A DNA stretch of 64,000 nt from Chinchilla lanigera (GCF_000276665.1 NW_004955446.1:9098818-9162817), one strand, 5' to 3'. Positions 46,682-58,089 are shown, counted from the stretch's first letter. Translations and numbers: made by a program. The notes: generated by a model not told the origin, from the sequence alone.

Positions 46682-47002
46682 TGTATTAGTCAGCTTTCTC
46701 ACTGCTGGGAACAAACACCTGACAATATAACTTACAGAAGAAAATGGCTTATTTGACATGTGGTTTCATCAGCCCATGCCTGGCCAACTCCTAGTTAGAA
46801 GGACATGGCAACACTGCTCAGTTCATTGCAGCTGGGAAGCAGAGAAGAAACGGCAGTAGAAAGGAATTGGCAGAGAACAGATAAAGCACCCAAGGTCACA
46901 CCTCCATGACCTACCCAGACACACCCAGGAAGGAGTGTGCTTTGCTAATCCCCAAGTGGCTCTGGAGCCAACGAAGTTGATAATTAAGCTTTAACTTAAC
47001 AA
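46682..47002 (-). mobile_element. MaLR-type LTR, antisense
   Basis: Starts TGTATTAGTCAGCTTTCTCA, has 'aaaatggcttatttgacatg', 'gctgggaagcagagaagaaa' and ends 'ctttaacttaaca'. Clean TG...CA ends; flanks acaaga and acaagg may be the remains of a TSD. Confidence 0.75.
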
Positions 47003-47635
47003 GGATTTTTAATAGGGATTTTAAATGGAAGAGTTGTGTACACAATCACTTCCCAGGTTTTTGATTTAGGAGACGTTCCACTATACCAAAGTCATTAACT
47101 GATTTATTTAATAACATCTTAGTAAAATAACATTCTTTCATGTTTGAAAAACATTAAGAGAATCTTCCTCAGGGTAATAAACGCTTTCCATATCTGGAGT
47201 TTATTAGACTTAAGCACTCATTATTATATAAGCTCATAGGCAGTCTATTTGAGTCCTGTCCTCTTACCATTTTCTGAAATAAATATATTCCTTATAACTG
47301 TGTTTTAAATTGTATGCAGAGTCACGCAATTGTGTCTGTACAACACCAAATGTCTGGGAGAAAGAAGTACCCAGCCAAAGCTTCTTAAAAAAGATTCATA
47401 AGCAAAGCATGCTTTTGAATTGGGCAAACTGATTCAAGCCCAACATCCTGAAGAATCTTCACTTGTCTATGTCTGAAGTATGGCTTAGAGATAATTAAGA
47501 TTAAAACTCAGTTAATTGTATTTTGCTGTCCTTGCCAGCCATTTCAGTCAAACCAGACTTACTTGGCATTTTTTGGAGACAAAAGACATGAGTTCTTTCA
47601 CTTCCTAATATTTTACCTCTTGAACATAATATAAT
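47003..47635. other. Unassigned AT-rich sequence
   Basis: No recognised repeat or gene. Confidence 0.4.
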
Positions 47636-47639
47636 CCAG

Positions 47640-48800
47640 TTTTTGTAGTTTGTTTCTATGAATCAGGTAAATTGACTCCTTTTATAGATATTCTTATGTC
47701 TTGCTTCTTTTATATAACATTATATTTCTAAGATTCATCAATGCTATAAGTAGTTAAGGGTTGTATGTCTTGAGGATCATGATGTGTGACTCACGTTCTC
47801 TTGTGTAGAGGAACAAGTTACTTGTTCGGTCTTGTTATGCAGTTGGAAAGTTTCACAGAGAGACTGTTATGAATGAAGTTATTACAAACATTCATGTAAT
47901 GTACTTTGATGCACAAATGCATGCCTGCTGGGGGGAATACAATGATACAGCAAGCAAGTGCAATGAGAAAGGCACTCACAGGAAAATTGAAAAGGCAAGA
48001 ACTAACAAAGCTTTATTTAGCTGGCTGATGGACAATCTCTAACCAGCAGCCAGAGAAAATGTCCGCCCCTGATATGGGTCTCACCTTTGGTTTTAATACA
48101 TTTTAGGTTTCCGTAGTAACCATTACCTAATTTTGAGGAATCTTACAAGAATGCACAACGTTTACCTTCTCAGGAGCTGTTGAATAGCCAAATTCCAAAT
48201 GACTATTACAGTTTAACTTTTAGCTTCCCAATTTCTCCTGTTTGTTCCGTTCCCATTTTATGACCTTGCTTTGATCTAAATGAGTTGATAACTAACCAAG
48301 GCAAAGGGGTGAAAAGTGCGGATTAGCTTAAGTAAACTTTAAGTCGCTTCTCTTAATATGGAGTTAAAAACAGAAAATAGAGTCTCTCTTGCCCTATCAA
48401 CATCTAGGAGTAGTATCCCGAATCATGCATATCTTTAATTTCACTTGATAAAGAGACAGTGTTTAACAAAGTGTGTGAAAAGTATACAAGAGTTCCTGTT
48501 GCTGTATCCTAATCAAAAACACTTACCATTGTCAGACTTTCCTTTATTTTTTTCCAAGTATGGAGGCTCTATAATGAGATCATTTCATTTCCTTGATTAC
48601 CAATGAAGGTGAGCATTCTTTTACATATTTAGTAGACATTTGGAGTTTTCTTTTCTTATCCTTGCTCATGAAAAGTACTTTCTAAAAGGCATTTCTGAGT
48701 ACCGTATAGAGAATCCAAGTTAGTATTTTCTGCGATGTGGCAATAAGAGACAATTTTTATCCATTATTTGCTTGCGTTATGCTTACGACAGGGATATATT
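47640..48800 (-). repeat. Old L1 (L1M-type), antisense, split by an LTR
   Basis: Left part: 'tctaagattcatcaatgcta', 'tgaatgaagttattacaaac', 'attcatgtaatgtactttga'. Right part from 48403: 'tctaggagtagtatcccgaa', 'agagttcctgttgctgtatc', 'ttaccattgtcagactttcc'. They are consecutive in antisense L1, interrupted by 477 bp. Confidence 0.8.
47926..48402 (-). mobile_element. Solo LTR (non-MaLR), antisense, inside L1
   Basis: On the minus strand it begins TGTTGATAGGGCAAGAGAGA and ends ATTCCCCCCAGCA, with an AATAAAGCTTTGTTAG polyadenylation block about 80 bp before the end. Length 477 bp. TG...CA ends and the poly(A) signal support an ERV LTR. It differs from the MaLR LTRs here. No TSD is evident (atgcc vs tctag). 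No internal genes. Confidence 0.75.
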
Positions 48801-48959
48801 TAGCAGCATCTCTTGACTTACTACCATTTATCACTTTTATGCTCTCCCACTCCCAAATGACTGCTGACAACACTCCACACACTCAATAACGTCTTCTTCT
48901 AACAATGCAAAAAGTAGTTTGATGCAGTGTTCATGATGCTTTCATTTCTTTTTTCTGTA

Positions 48960-49192
48960 GTTTTTGGTATCCCTTTTTATCTGGGCCTGGGGACTGAACT
49001 ACTGGCCTCACACTACTCTACTCAGTAATAGAGACAAATATTCTGCTACTTAGCTATACCCTATCCCTTTTTCTTGTTTTATTTTCAGACAGTTGCCCAG
49101 GCTGGCTTCATACTTAAAATCCTTTTGTCTCAGTCCCCCCAAGTGACTGTAATTAGAGGCTTGTACCCATGTACCCAACTCTCCTAGCATTT
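48960..49192 (-). repeat. Dimeric ID+B1 SINE, antisense, diverged
   Basis: Reversed ID-like 'gcctggggactgaactactg' ... 'tacttagctataccctatcc', a T-rich linker, then reversed B1 'cagttgcccaggctggcttc' and 'gtctcagtccccccaagtga'. Confidence 0.65.
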
Positions 49193-49753
49193 TTATAAAA
49201 CAGGACTCTCTTGGAGCTTGTTTTCCTCACTGGTGCTCTTGTATGCAGAACAGAGGATAGTGGCTTTTCTCATACCATGATGTCTGTGACTTGTCTTTAG
49301 AAAGTGCAAAGAATTTTGCAGACTGCCTCACTAATCTACAGGGCTTCCTTCTCTGATGAAAAGGACACAAGTGCACCAATGCCCTTCCCATTGGGGGAAG
49401 TCTGATCTTCCCACAGGGATATGGCCGTTTCTGTGTTCACAAGGCACAAAGCTGGGGATAGAATTCACTCTGTTCTAGCTCCTGTATTAATGCTAAATTG
49501 CCCAAACAAGGTGTCAACTTTTATATGCATGAAAGATTAGCATTGTTTTCCGATTGACTGTTAATAGCACCTGGCCAGAACATGAAGTTTTTTTGTGAAA
49601 TATATATGATGAAACTGTATACACTTTTGCAAATAGTTCTGATAATTTTTTAGAACTTTGTCATTTTTTGTGTTTTACTCCTTTACAAAACCTCTTTGTT
49701 AACCTCATAAGCCAATCAAGAAAATCATGTATATTTGTCCTTGAATATTTGGA
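49193..49753. other. Unassigned unique sequence
   Basis: Nothing recognised. Confidence 0.4.

Positions 49754-49816
<63 letters not shown>
49754..49816. repeat. (TTTC)n microsatellite
   Basis: About 15 uninterrupted TTTC units. The Lys/Glu/Arg-repeat frame on the minus strand is an artefact of this run. Confidence 0.97.
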
Positions 49817-49818
<2 letters not shown>

Positions 49819-50160
49819 TATCTAATTGTTCCTTCAGGTTTAGCAATAAAATGTGAAGCTTAGCTGTGTGATTTGGTGTCTGAACATTCAGTGCTAGTGT
49901 CTTATTTCATATCTCTTCCTTCACATAGACTTTCCAGAAGAGTCTCTTCTAAGCCTTAAAAAAATAGTTGTAACATACTGTAAGAAATTCTTGAATTTAT
50001 GGCACTTTGTATTTTGTAAAAGACTAGTTAATGCTCTTCCTCACAGGCTGTAAGGGATACAAGGTCAAAGGATCTCAGAAGGTAAATAATATTTTTAAAT
50101 TCACTTTACTCTAAATGGTGTCTTTAAGATTAAAATCCTGGTTTTGTAGTAATTACTCCA
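49817..50160. other. Unassigned unique sequence
   Basis: Nothing recognised. Confidence 0.4.
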
Positions 50161-50164
50161 GTGT

Positions 50165-50395
50165 TCCTTTTATAGGAGGCATAATACAGTGGTATGGAGT
50201 GCAGACTGTTTGAATACCAGCTCTGGGATAATCAACTAAATTATTTGGGTAAATTAGTGAAATTTTCTATGCCTCAATTTTCCTAACAGTAAATGAATAT
50301 AAGAGTTTAAGGATTCAGTAAGTTAATACATATAAAATTGCCTGAAATTATTCTTGTCCTACATAAAGACTCAATAAATCTTGGCTGTATAGCTC
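50165..50395 (+). repeat. MIR SINE, sense, near full length
   Basis: 'gcataatacagtggtatgga', 'agactgtttgaataccagct', 'tatgcctcaattttcctaac', 'ggattcagtaagttaataca', 'agactcaataaatcttggct' follow the sense MIR from start to end. Confidence 0.85.
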
Positions 50396-50855
50396 TTCTG
50401 TTATTATTTAGGATTAAAGAACAAAATATCTATAAATAAAAAATAATAACCCTTTAAAACTCTTAATTATGATAATATGAACAAATAATGTTAGCTAAAA
50501 CTCGACATAGTCTTTTTATTTTAATGAAATGAGAATCGCTGAGGTAAGCTGATGACATGGAATCACACAAAGCATTCTATTCTCTTCTGGAATCATAATT
50601 CTACCCTCCAGCCCATTTGGCACATCTGTGCCACAAAACCCAGTAAGCAGCCATAATTACTTAAAGCTCACCCTTGGGTTTTCTTTGTAGCAGGGATCTC
50701 TGGTACAAGAATCCCCTAAAGGAAAAATAAGGCTGTTCCACAAACACGCATTGAACTTCTGCAATGATTTTAGAAGAGTGAAAAGCAGTGAAGATATTGA
50801 AGAAAAGACACAACTAACTGATGAGAGATGACACAATGGAAAACATGCTCTTTCG
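50396..50855. other. Unassigned AT-rich sequence
   Basis: No recognised repeat or gene. Confidence 0.4.
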
Positions 50856-50859
50856 GAGC

Positions 50860-51045
50860 AAGGATGATGTCTTTGATCATTGTGTTTTCAGAAACTGACA
50901 GATAAATGATTAATAGTGGATGAATAAATGAATGAGCTAACTAATTGCCGTAGAAAAGAGAAAAGTAAATATAGGTGGAGGTCCCCCATTCATTCAAAAC
51001 ATAGGTTACCACATGCTTAGCAACTGTACTAGGCTGCTGGTGAGG
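50860..51045. repeat. L2 fragments
   Basis: 50860-50945 (+) has an L2-like tail ('gcaaggatgatgtctttgat' ... 'gatgaataaatgaatgagc'). 50985-51045 (-) starts 'cccattcattcaaaacatag' and contains 'gtactaggctgctggtgagg'. These are two oppositely oriented fragments. Confidence 0.5.
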
Positions 51046-51059
51046 CTGCAAGGCGGGTG

Positions 51060-51690
51060 TTCAGGGGTAAACACACCCTGCTATCCTGTTGGTGGGAATG
51101 TAAAGTAGTGCTATGGTATGGAAATTCTTCAAAAAATTAAAACTAGTAATTCCATTAGACTGAGCTATTCCTCTTCTAGGTATCTTCCCCCAAAAGTTAA
51201 ATATCTCATTACAGCGATACATGCATAACCATACTCATAGAGGTACAATTCATAATAGCTAAATCTTGGAAGCAGCTTATGTGTTCATCAGCACATAAAT
51301 GGATAAAGAAAATGTGGCATTTACACATAATAGAGTACTACTCTGCTATAAAGAAAGATAAAACTGAATATTTTTTTGGAAAAATGGATGCACCTTGAGA
51401 TTATAAAGTCAAGTGAAATAAAACAGACACAAATTTAAATATTACATGATTTCTCTTATGAAAACCCCACATTATAAATAAAGAGCAAAATAAGAGATAA
51501 ATGAGAGGAAGTAGGGAGGTAGATCTTTCTCACATGGGAAGGGGATGAAGAGGTGGGAGGAGGAGGGTGGGAAAGGAGGGAAGGAGATGGAAAAACGAAT
51601 TAAGATGTGTTATGTGCACATATGAATTCCACACAAGGAATGAAAACGTTAAGTACTTCTAACATGTACTAATAAAAAACAACTGGATTA
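51060..51690 (+). repeat. L1 ORF2 end and 3'-UTR, sense
   Basis: 'ctgttggtgggaatgtaaag', 'acttctaggtatcttccccc' region, 'ttcataatagctaaatcttg', 'tacacataatagagtactac', 'gctataaagaaagataaaac' follow L1 ORF2 3' end, then the 3'-UTR with 'aataaagagcaaaataagag', a purine-rich stretch (51500-51595) and 'acatgtactaataaaaaaca'. The frame is broken. Confidence 0.85.
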
Positions 51691-51819
51691 AGAGGATCCA
51701 GCAGTCTAAATTAAACTGAAAACTAAATGATCAGATATATTACATCATGTTTTAGATGCATACATACATTCCAAGACTGGGAAAGAGAGGCAAAGGAAAT
51801 CAGAGATTCTCTCAGATAT

Positions 51820-52434
51820 AAAAATCCTCGAGTGCTATTGGATAAGAAAATTGTGGTACTTTTATATGATGGAATATTACGCAGCTATAAAGAAAGACAA
51901 ACTTGAGGCCTTTATAGGTAAATGGTCACATCTAGAGACCATACTCATAAGTGAAATAAATCAGACCTGCATATACAAGCACCGCATTGTCTCACTAGTG
52001 TAAAACCTGAAAGAGTTAATTTAAACTCGGAGGTATGATAGACACTGTGAAATGATAGGAAACCGCTCAAGGGTAAAGGGCAACTGGGATGTGGGAAAAG
52101 AGAAGGGAAAGAAGGAGAAATTTTGTATGTATGTATATACAGAATAGTTAACATAGTTGTTCTACTGTCTTCTATTTCTTTGCTGAAAGAAACTGTCAGT
52201 GAGTCCTTGATTGATCAATATTGCATGTCTGTATCTGTTTTCATAAGAAACCACTTTGAAGATATCAATATGTAATACAACAAGCATTGTTAATTTCCTA
52301 CCACTTTGTTTGTAACTCTGTATTTTCTGTACTGTTCTTTTGCTATTTTGTAAAAGGTTGTCTGTCTGTTAATGTTTTCCTCCTTTTATTTTTAAAAGGG
52401 AAAAAAAAAAAAAAGAAAAAAAAATCCTCAAGTG
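51820..52434 (+). mobile_element. 5'-truncated L1 3' end with 15-bp TSD
   Basis: aaaaatcctc(g/a)agtg at 51820-51834 and 52420-52434 flanks a 585-bp sense L1 3' end ('gatggaatattacgcagcta', 'aatggtcacatctagagacc', 'agaccactttgaagatatca'-type block, poly(A) with one G). Only the ORF2 tail and 3'-UTR are present. Same UTR family as 43991-44540. Confidence 0.93.
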
Positions 52435-52605
52435 GGACTTTTAAGAATGGGAAGTTAGTAACCAAGGGAGGAAAACTGCATATGTTTAGGGGTCAGTAGT
52501 CCAAGCACATGTTGCTTTGTAAAGGCATCAGAAAGCCTGGAACAAGTTATACTTGTAGTACTATGGGTGGTGGGAAAAGGTGAGAGAAATAATGAAAGAG
52601 AAGCA

Positions 52606-52972
52606 ACTATTATGGTTTGGATGTTAAATACCCTATCCTCCAAAATCTGCTTAAGGTTTGATCCCCAGCTAATGGCTCTTCTGGGAAGTGGTGGAAACTT
52701 TCAGAGGCGGATCTGCGGGATGGGTGGGGAAGGCTGCCCTTGCAGGCTGTACTGGGAACCAGCCCCTTCCTCTCTAATTCCTCAGCCACTAGGACGTGAG
52801 AGCTTGGCTCCACCACCCGTTTCATGGTGATCCCCCTTGGCACAGGCCAAAGCAGTAAGACCAAATGACTGTGACTGAAATCCCTGAGATCATGAGTGTA
52901 AACAAATCCTTTTTCCTTTTAAGTTGTTTATCTCAGGTATCCCGTCACAATGAAAACAAGCTGACTAATACA
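52606..52972 (+). mobile_element. MaLR-type LTR, sense
   Basis: 'tattatggtttggatgttaa', 'ggtttgatccccagctaatg', 'cctcagccactaggacgtga', 'atcatgagtgtaaacaaatc', 'aagctgactaataca' follow the sense MaLR LTR from U3 to the end. No internal sequence. Confidence 0.8.
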
Positions 52973-53365
52973 GGAATCTATGACGATCTTCGATATTATG
53001 CTAAGGAGCTTAAAATTTTTGCTTGAGCACTGAGGCATTATTAGGGGATTTTGTTCTAAAACAGAGCTATCAGCATTAGGTTTTTAACCTGTTCTTTAAT
53101 TTTGACACAATGTAGAATTAATTAAATGATTCTCTGTAAGGATTTTTTCATTGTATGTCTAAACTCAAATATAAGCATTTGCTGGATCATATGCCTGAAT
53201 TTTGACTTTGTATTTGCTAGAGCATGAATACCCCTGTATAATCATCTGCAGAAAAAATATTAGACTTAGCTCTAAATTTCTGATATAGAGACCACGACTA
53301 TTTGTGGGATTGTGGAAGTGTTCCTAGAAGTCCATGATCTCTTGAATTTGGGAAATGCTAATATG
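52973..53365. other. Unassigned AT-rich sequence
   Basis: Nothing recognised. Confidence 0.4.
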
Positions 53366-53369
53366 GTGA

Positions 53370-53965
53370 CAGACTTGGAGTGAGAAGGAGAAGGACAAGC
53401 ACCAAGCAGTTCAGAATCTACTTCAGTAATCATGTAAGAAACAAAGAGGGCTTGGACTAAGGGAATTAAGGTGCAAGAATTCAGTAGTTATTTGTAAAAT
53501 AGACAAAAGCTGGTGACTTCCAGGAGATCAACCTTAAGTAAGGAGGACTCAAGAATCATACTTGAATTTCTAGCTTCAGTGACTCTGAAAATAATGGTGG
53601 CATCTGCTCTCAATAAGACCAAAATTTCTAGACTGGGTGAATGCCAGTGTCAGAAATACAGAGCTGAAGGTGTCTATGCATATTCAAGTAGAAATTTGTG
53701 GAATACTCAAAAGCAATCTAAGCTAGAGTCCTCAGCATAATAGCATGTAGATATTATAGCTTTGAGGGTCATTGTACTCACAGGGGCAATTATACAGTGA
53801 GAAAAGGAAAGTATAGCACAAGAAATATCCAAGGGATTAAAGAAGAGTGGCTGAAAAATAGGCAGAAAACTGGAGGAGGGGATGTCTTCAAATCCAGGGT
53901 AAGAGAGAATTCTAAGCACTGCCATTGTTGGAAGAACTTCAAGGAGAAAGCGTTATTTGAACTGG
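53370..53965 (-). repeat. Long L2 LINE remnant, antisense
   Basis: 'gttcagaatctacttcagta', 'aggagatcaaccttaagtaa', 'ggaggactcaagaatcatac', 'gcatattcaagtagaaattt', 'gaagagtggctgaaaaatag', 'tggaagaacttcaaggagaa' run along the antisense L2 body. The purine bias explains the open frames here. Confidence 0.6.
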
Positions 53966-54089
53966 GATGGGTTGGGTGTTGGACAAACAGAGAGATTTGG
54001 TAGAGCAGAAAGAAAGAGGAATGGTTTCTGTGTGGGGAAACATTATAAGAAACATCCCACATGAAAGATTTACACCACAGCTCAGGCTT

Positions 54090-54255
54090 GGTGGGAAGAG
54101 GCAGTGTAGTAGGCAAAGCGTGGGCTCTGAAATCAGACTCCTTGGTTCAAAGTCCAGTTCCCACTCTTAGTTATGTGCCCAGGGGCAAGTTATGTAGCCT
54201 TTCAAGTTTCCGTTTTCACATGTATAAAATGGAGCAACGATAGCATATTTTTATT
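54090..54255 (+). repeat. MIR SINE, sense
   Basis: 'ggcagtgtagtaggcaaagc', 'gtgggctctgaaatcagact', 'ccttggttcaaagtccagtt', 'tatgtgcccaggggcaagtt', 'cacatgtataaaatggagca': a clear tRNA-head and core of MIR. Confidence 0.9.
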
Positions 54256-54454
54256 AGACTGTTTATTTTTTACTCTCTGACAGAGACCCATTGCAAAATT
54301 CAGGCTGATTTTATATACATGACACAGTTGTTAGCTACTGCTGAATATTTCATTCTTTGTCCTTCTCCAACACTTTTTTGAAAAGGTATCACCTGTTCTA
54401 AAATATCGTTCAATCTTCACTTTCATTGGGAAGCTTTCTGGGCAATTCCTGTCT

Positions 54455-54665
54455 GTGTATATCTCCTAGTTCTTAGATCTCTAGTAATACCTGGTATTTC
54501 TCAGGTGCTTGGTTTTTAATTTTGGGAGACTATTTTTTATAGTTGCATGTATTTAGATCTTCTCTCTTCAAGAAAGATTGTACATTTCATAAAGTCAAGA
54601 TACATCTTTAAATCATCTGAATATTTTGTTGTGCCTAGACACTGTTTATGCCGGTGTCCTTGTAT
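54455..54665 (+). repeat. L2 3' region, sense
   Basis: 'cttcaagaaagattgtacat', 'cataaagtcaagatacatct', 'gttgtgcctagacactgttt' follow the L2 3' end. Confidence 0.5.
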
Positions 54666-55018
54666 AATTTATATTAATTCATAATTTATGGTGTCCCTTT
54701 TAACTCTGTCCAAAATGTAGTAGTTTGTATTATACTTAGACAACCTAGATATAATGCATACTTTCCTAGATAGCAGCAAATATTTCTTGATGACTGAATG
54801 CATAGCACACCTATTACAAAACAGTGAAGAAAAGGAGAAAATAACCTATCAATAATTATACCATCAAGCAATAATTTCTTTTAGTGTGGGAAAATGCAGG
54901 TAGGGACTTTCCTTAACAACAATGAGATTATAATCTACTGTTCAAAATTAATAATGTAGTGTATAGTAAATACTTCTTGCCATTACATATAATTCTATAT
55001 ATAGTATTTTAATATCAG
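54666..55018. other. Unassigned AT-rich sequence
   Basis: Nothing recognised. Confidence 0.4.
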
Positions 55019-55019
55019 T

Positions 55020-55865
55020 TCCTTTTATTAATAATACTTTATTTAAGCAATTCCCCTATCATCTTATATTCATTAATTTTCAAAAATTTGCCTTTGTAAC
55101 TTTTTTCCATGTTGTGACAAATACCTTTGTGTTGGAGTCCTTATGACTAGGATTGGTTATTTCCTTACTATATATTTCTGGAATTAGAATTGTTGCACCA
55201 ACGATAAATGCCCAATTTTAAAAAGATTTATTTTTGCTATTATTGTCATATTGCCCTGGAAAAATATTATATGTGTTCTATCAGTGGTATTGATGTTATG
55301 AGTTCTCTCCAGTGCTATATTTACTATATTTATCTTTGATTAATAAAATACCATTTTGTCTTAATATGAATGAATTTTAACATTAAAAATAATAAAATCT
55401 GTTTTCTATGTCTAATGAAAACCATGTCTGGGCATAGTGGTGCATGCCAGCAATCCCAGCACTCTGCAGAATGAGGAAAGAGGATTGTTGCAAATTCAAG
55501 ACCACCCTGAGCTACAAAGTGAGTTCAAGGTCAGTTTGAACTGCATAGTAAGACCCTGTCTCAAAAAGACAAAAAGAAAACTATATATTTTTACATTTTG
55601 TTGTCATTCATTGACTTATTTTCATATTGATTTTACAGTAGTCTTTAGAGATAAAGGCTATTCAACCTATATTTATTGGTTTTGTTTAAATATGTTTGTT
55701 ATTTACTCATTTCTATTTTTACTTTTATAAATAATGTTTAAATTGTTAACATGGTTGGCATATATTTTGTAAATCTGTAGCAAGACTTTTCTTCCCCTAA
55801 CAGATACTTACATTTTATCTTAACCCTATATAATTTGGCATTATATTTAATATTTTAATAATTTT
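55020..55865 (-). repeat. Old L1 (L1M-type), antisense, split by a B1
   Basis: 'ggttatttccttactatata', 'tctggaattagaattgttgc', 'caattttaaaaagatttatt', 'tgtcatattgccctggaaaa' follow antisense L1M; the remainder after the B1 is AT-rich and less certain. Confidence 0.6.
55417..55584 (+). mobile_element. B1 SINE, sense, with TSD
   Basis: gaaaaccat (55417) and gaaaactat (55576) flank 'gtctgggcatagtggtgcat', 'caatcccagcactctgcaga', 'gagttcaaggtcagtttgaa', 'agaccctgtctcaaaaagac'. Confidence 0.9.
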
Positions 55866-55898
55866 AATAATTAGATATTTATTTTGCATAAGTTAGGA

Positions 55899-56012
55899 CT
55901 CTGGAGGTTTTTTTTTTTTTTTCATTTTTCCCGTACCAGGAATCGAACTCACAACCTTGTGCTTGCCAGGCAGGTGCTGTGCCACTGAGCTAAATCCCCA
56001 GCCCCTCTGGAG
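55899..56012 (-). mobile_element. ID SINE, antisense, with 8-bp TSD
   Basis: ctctggag at 55899-55906 and 56005-56012; T-rich tail and body 'cgtaccaggaatcgaactca' ... 'cactgagctaaatccccag'. Confidence 0.93.
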
Positions 56013-56435
56013 TTTTTTATGAGATTTCCTAAATTGTCAGAACTCTATTGAATAATTGATCATTTTTTTATTGGCTTGAAATGCCACTTCTATGGCTTAA
56101 AAAAATTTAAGGATGATTGATTCTGTCTTTAATCTTTATATCGTATTCCTATATAAAAAGACTAAAATTATAATTATTATGGGTTTTTAAAAATCTGAGC
56201 ATTTTCTTTTAATTTTATTTTTAAAGATTTTCTGTTATTTTCTCAGTTATTTTGTTAAATTATACAAATACATTTTTTATAAAATTAATTTTATATCCTA
56301 TTTTTATGTCCTTCCAAAAATTCCTATTAACTTTTTCATTGGAATTGAATTATAGCCAGTTGCTAAATACTGTACCACACACCTACTTATGAAACCCCTG
56401 CCAACTACTTAAGAAGTTTCCACCTCTTACATTTT
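56013..56435. other. AT-rich, possibly old L1
   Basis: No specific landmark. The long A/T-rich text could be decayed L1 but cannot be assigned. Confidence 0.3.
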
Positions 56436-56439
56436 AAAT

Positions 56440-57260
56440 GTTCCCAGCCAAGAAAAGATCATAAGATGTTAGAAAGTCAATACCATGAATGAAAAGAAAC
56501 TAGTGACTATACAGGGAAAAAAAATCTACTTTCTTAAAGGGAACTTATCTTCCCTTTTCTAGGAAATCCAGAGATGATGAGAACTACAGGAGACAGTAGA
56601 GTCATTAATTATGATCACAGTTCCAGGAAATAGAACCAGCATTTTGAATAAATAAATAGGAAAAAATTTAAAATGCTTGAATATTGACTTAACAAGCAAA
56701 TCTCAAGGATAAAGCAAAAATCAAGGATAAAAATATCAAAATATAAAAAGATTTGAATCATGTAGTGAAAACAGAGTGATAAATGGAAGGGAAAAATAAT
56801 AGAAGAAAAATTTCTTGATGTGAAGATTAATTCAAGTCTTAAGGTTCAAATGCTTAACAGGGGGAAAAGGACAGACACCTAGACACATACTGCTGAAATT
56901 TTTGAATTACAACGATAAGAAATCAGTCTAAAACCTCCTTGAGAACAAAAAAGATCTTTCAATATGTATCAGACTTTTTATCCGAAGCGAGAAACTGTGA
57001 CAAACTAGGCAGTATTTCAAAATTGTGAAGAACTCAAATTGTTAGGCAAGCTATCAAGTGCTAAGACAAACTAAAGATGTGTTTAAACCTGTAAAGGGTC
57101 AGTTTACAAATTTACCTTCTATATAGCCCTCCTAATTTAAAAAACAAGAAAGTATGACCTGAAGATAACTTCAAACAAAACTAAGCTACAAGAATCCAAT
57201 ACAGAAATTAACCTAGGGTACAAAGACCCTGAAACCAACCTAGGTATTTCTTGAAACTAA
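56440..57260 (+). repeat. Old L1M-like remnant, sense
   Basis: 'gacagacacctagacacata', 'ctgctgaaatttttgaatta', 'cgataagaaatcagtctaaa' and 'ggcagtatttcaaaattgtg' resemble an L1M 3' region. The assignment is from pattern memory. Confidence 0.45.
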
Positions 57261-57520
57261 AAACTACAAGTAGGACTGCTTTCTTGATTTATTTTTCAGA
57301 TAATTAATTATTGACATATATAAACATGATTTTATATCTTACAAATTTGTTGTTAATTAATTCTGATAGTTTTGGATGGTTTATTTGGGGTGCTGTTTGT
57401 AATAAGATCATGTTATTTTTGAAGTTCCTTTGACCTTGTTCACCTTCTTGAAAGTATCCTCTTAGTAACAAATGCCATTTGGTATATGTCTATTTTATTC
57501 CAGTTCCATAATATTATAAC
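57261..57520. other. Unassigned AT-rich sequence
   Basis: Nothing recognised. Confidence 0.4.
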
Positions 57521-57523
57521 AGG

Positions 57524-57846
57524 GCATAGGTTGAACATCTCTAAGCAAAACATTTAAAATGCTCCAAAATCTGAAAACTGGCACTCAAAAATTTGGGTAT
57601 TTCAGGGGCTGGGGATTTAGCTTAGCGGCCCAGCGCCTGCCTGGCAAGCTCAAGGTTGTGAGTTCGATTCCCGGTACTGGACAAAATCAAACAAAACAAA
57701 AACAAAACAAAAATTTGTGTATTTCACAGCATTGTAGATTTCAGTATTTTGGATTAGAGATGTCAACTGGTAAAGTTTACATGAATATTTCAAAATCAGA
57801 AACTCTTTTGGCCCCAAGCACATTGGGTAAGGGATATCCCACCTGT
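57524..57846 (+). mobile_element. Non-autonomous foldback DNA transposon (MER-type), split by an ID
   Basis: Left end 'ataggttgaacatctctaag'; an internal inverted copy 'ttagagatgtcaact' at 57754-57768; right end 'taagggatatcccacctgta'. Also 'tgctccaaaatctgaaaact' and 'cagaaactcttttggcccca'. This multi-inverted structure matches a known mammalian MITE-like element. An ID SINE lies inside. Confidence 0.75.
57586..57726 (+). mobile_element. ID SINE, sense, with 19-bp TSD
   Basis: Direct repeats at 57586-57604 and 57708-57726 agree at 18 of 19 bases. Body 57605-57680 (ggggctggggatttagctta ... gagttcgattcccggtac) and (CAAAA)-type tail. One of the best preserved copies. Confidence 0.95.
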
Positions 57847-58088
57847 ACCTGAAACTGGGTAATTTACAATAAATATAAATTTGTTGGCTCACAGTTCTGG
57901 AAGCTGAGAAGGCCAATGTCAAGGTGTTAATGTCTGGCAGTTATCACGTGGCAGAAGGTATGAGAGAAAGAAAAGTGGACTCATTTTTTATAACAAATCT
58001 ACTTCAGCAATAACTTCCATTGTCCTGAATTCAGAGTTTTAAAGAAACTTTTAAGGATCCCAGTTCCCATAGTATAGTTACAGTGGCA
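57847..58088 (-). repeat. MaLR-like LTR fragment, antisense
   Basis: 'cctgaaactgggtaatttac', 'tggctcacagttctggaagc', 'gagaaggccaatgtcaaggt' match the antisense 5' part of an MLT/MST-type LTR. Right edge uncertain; it abuts the DNA transposon. Confidence 0.6.
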
Positions 58089-58089
58089 G

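Noticed and set aside
49754..49816. CRISPR-like or satellite array
   Set aside because: The unit is a 4-bp microsatellite with no spacers; the host is a mammal.
49661..49846. Lys/Glu/Arg repeat protein on the minus strand
   Set aside because: It is a direct translation of the TTTC microsatellite.
57605..57680. tRNA-like gene
   Set aside because: The A- and B-box-like sequences belong to an ID SINE with a tail and TSD, not to a functional tRNA gene.
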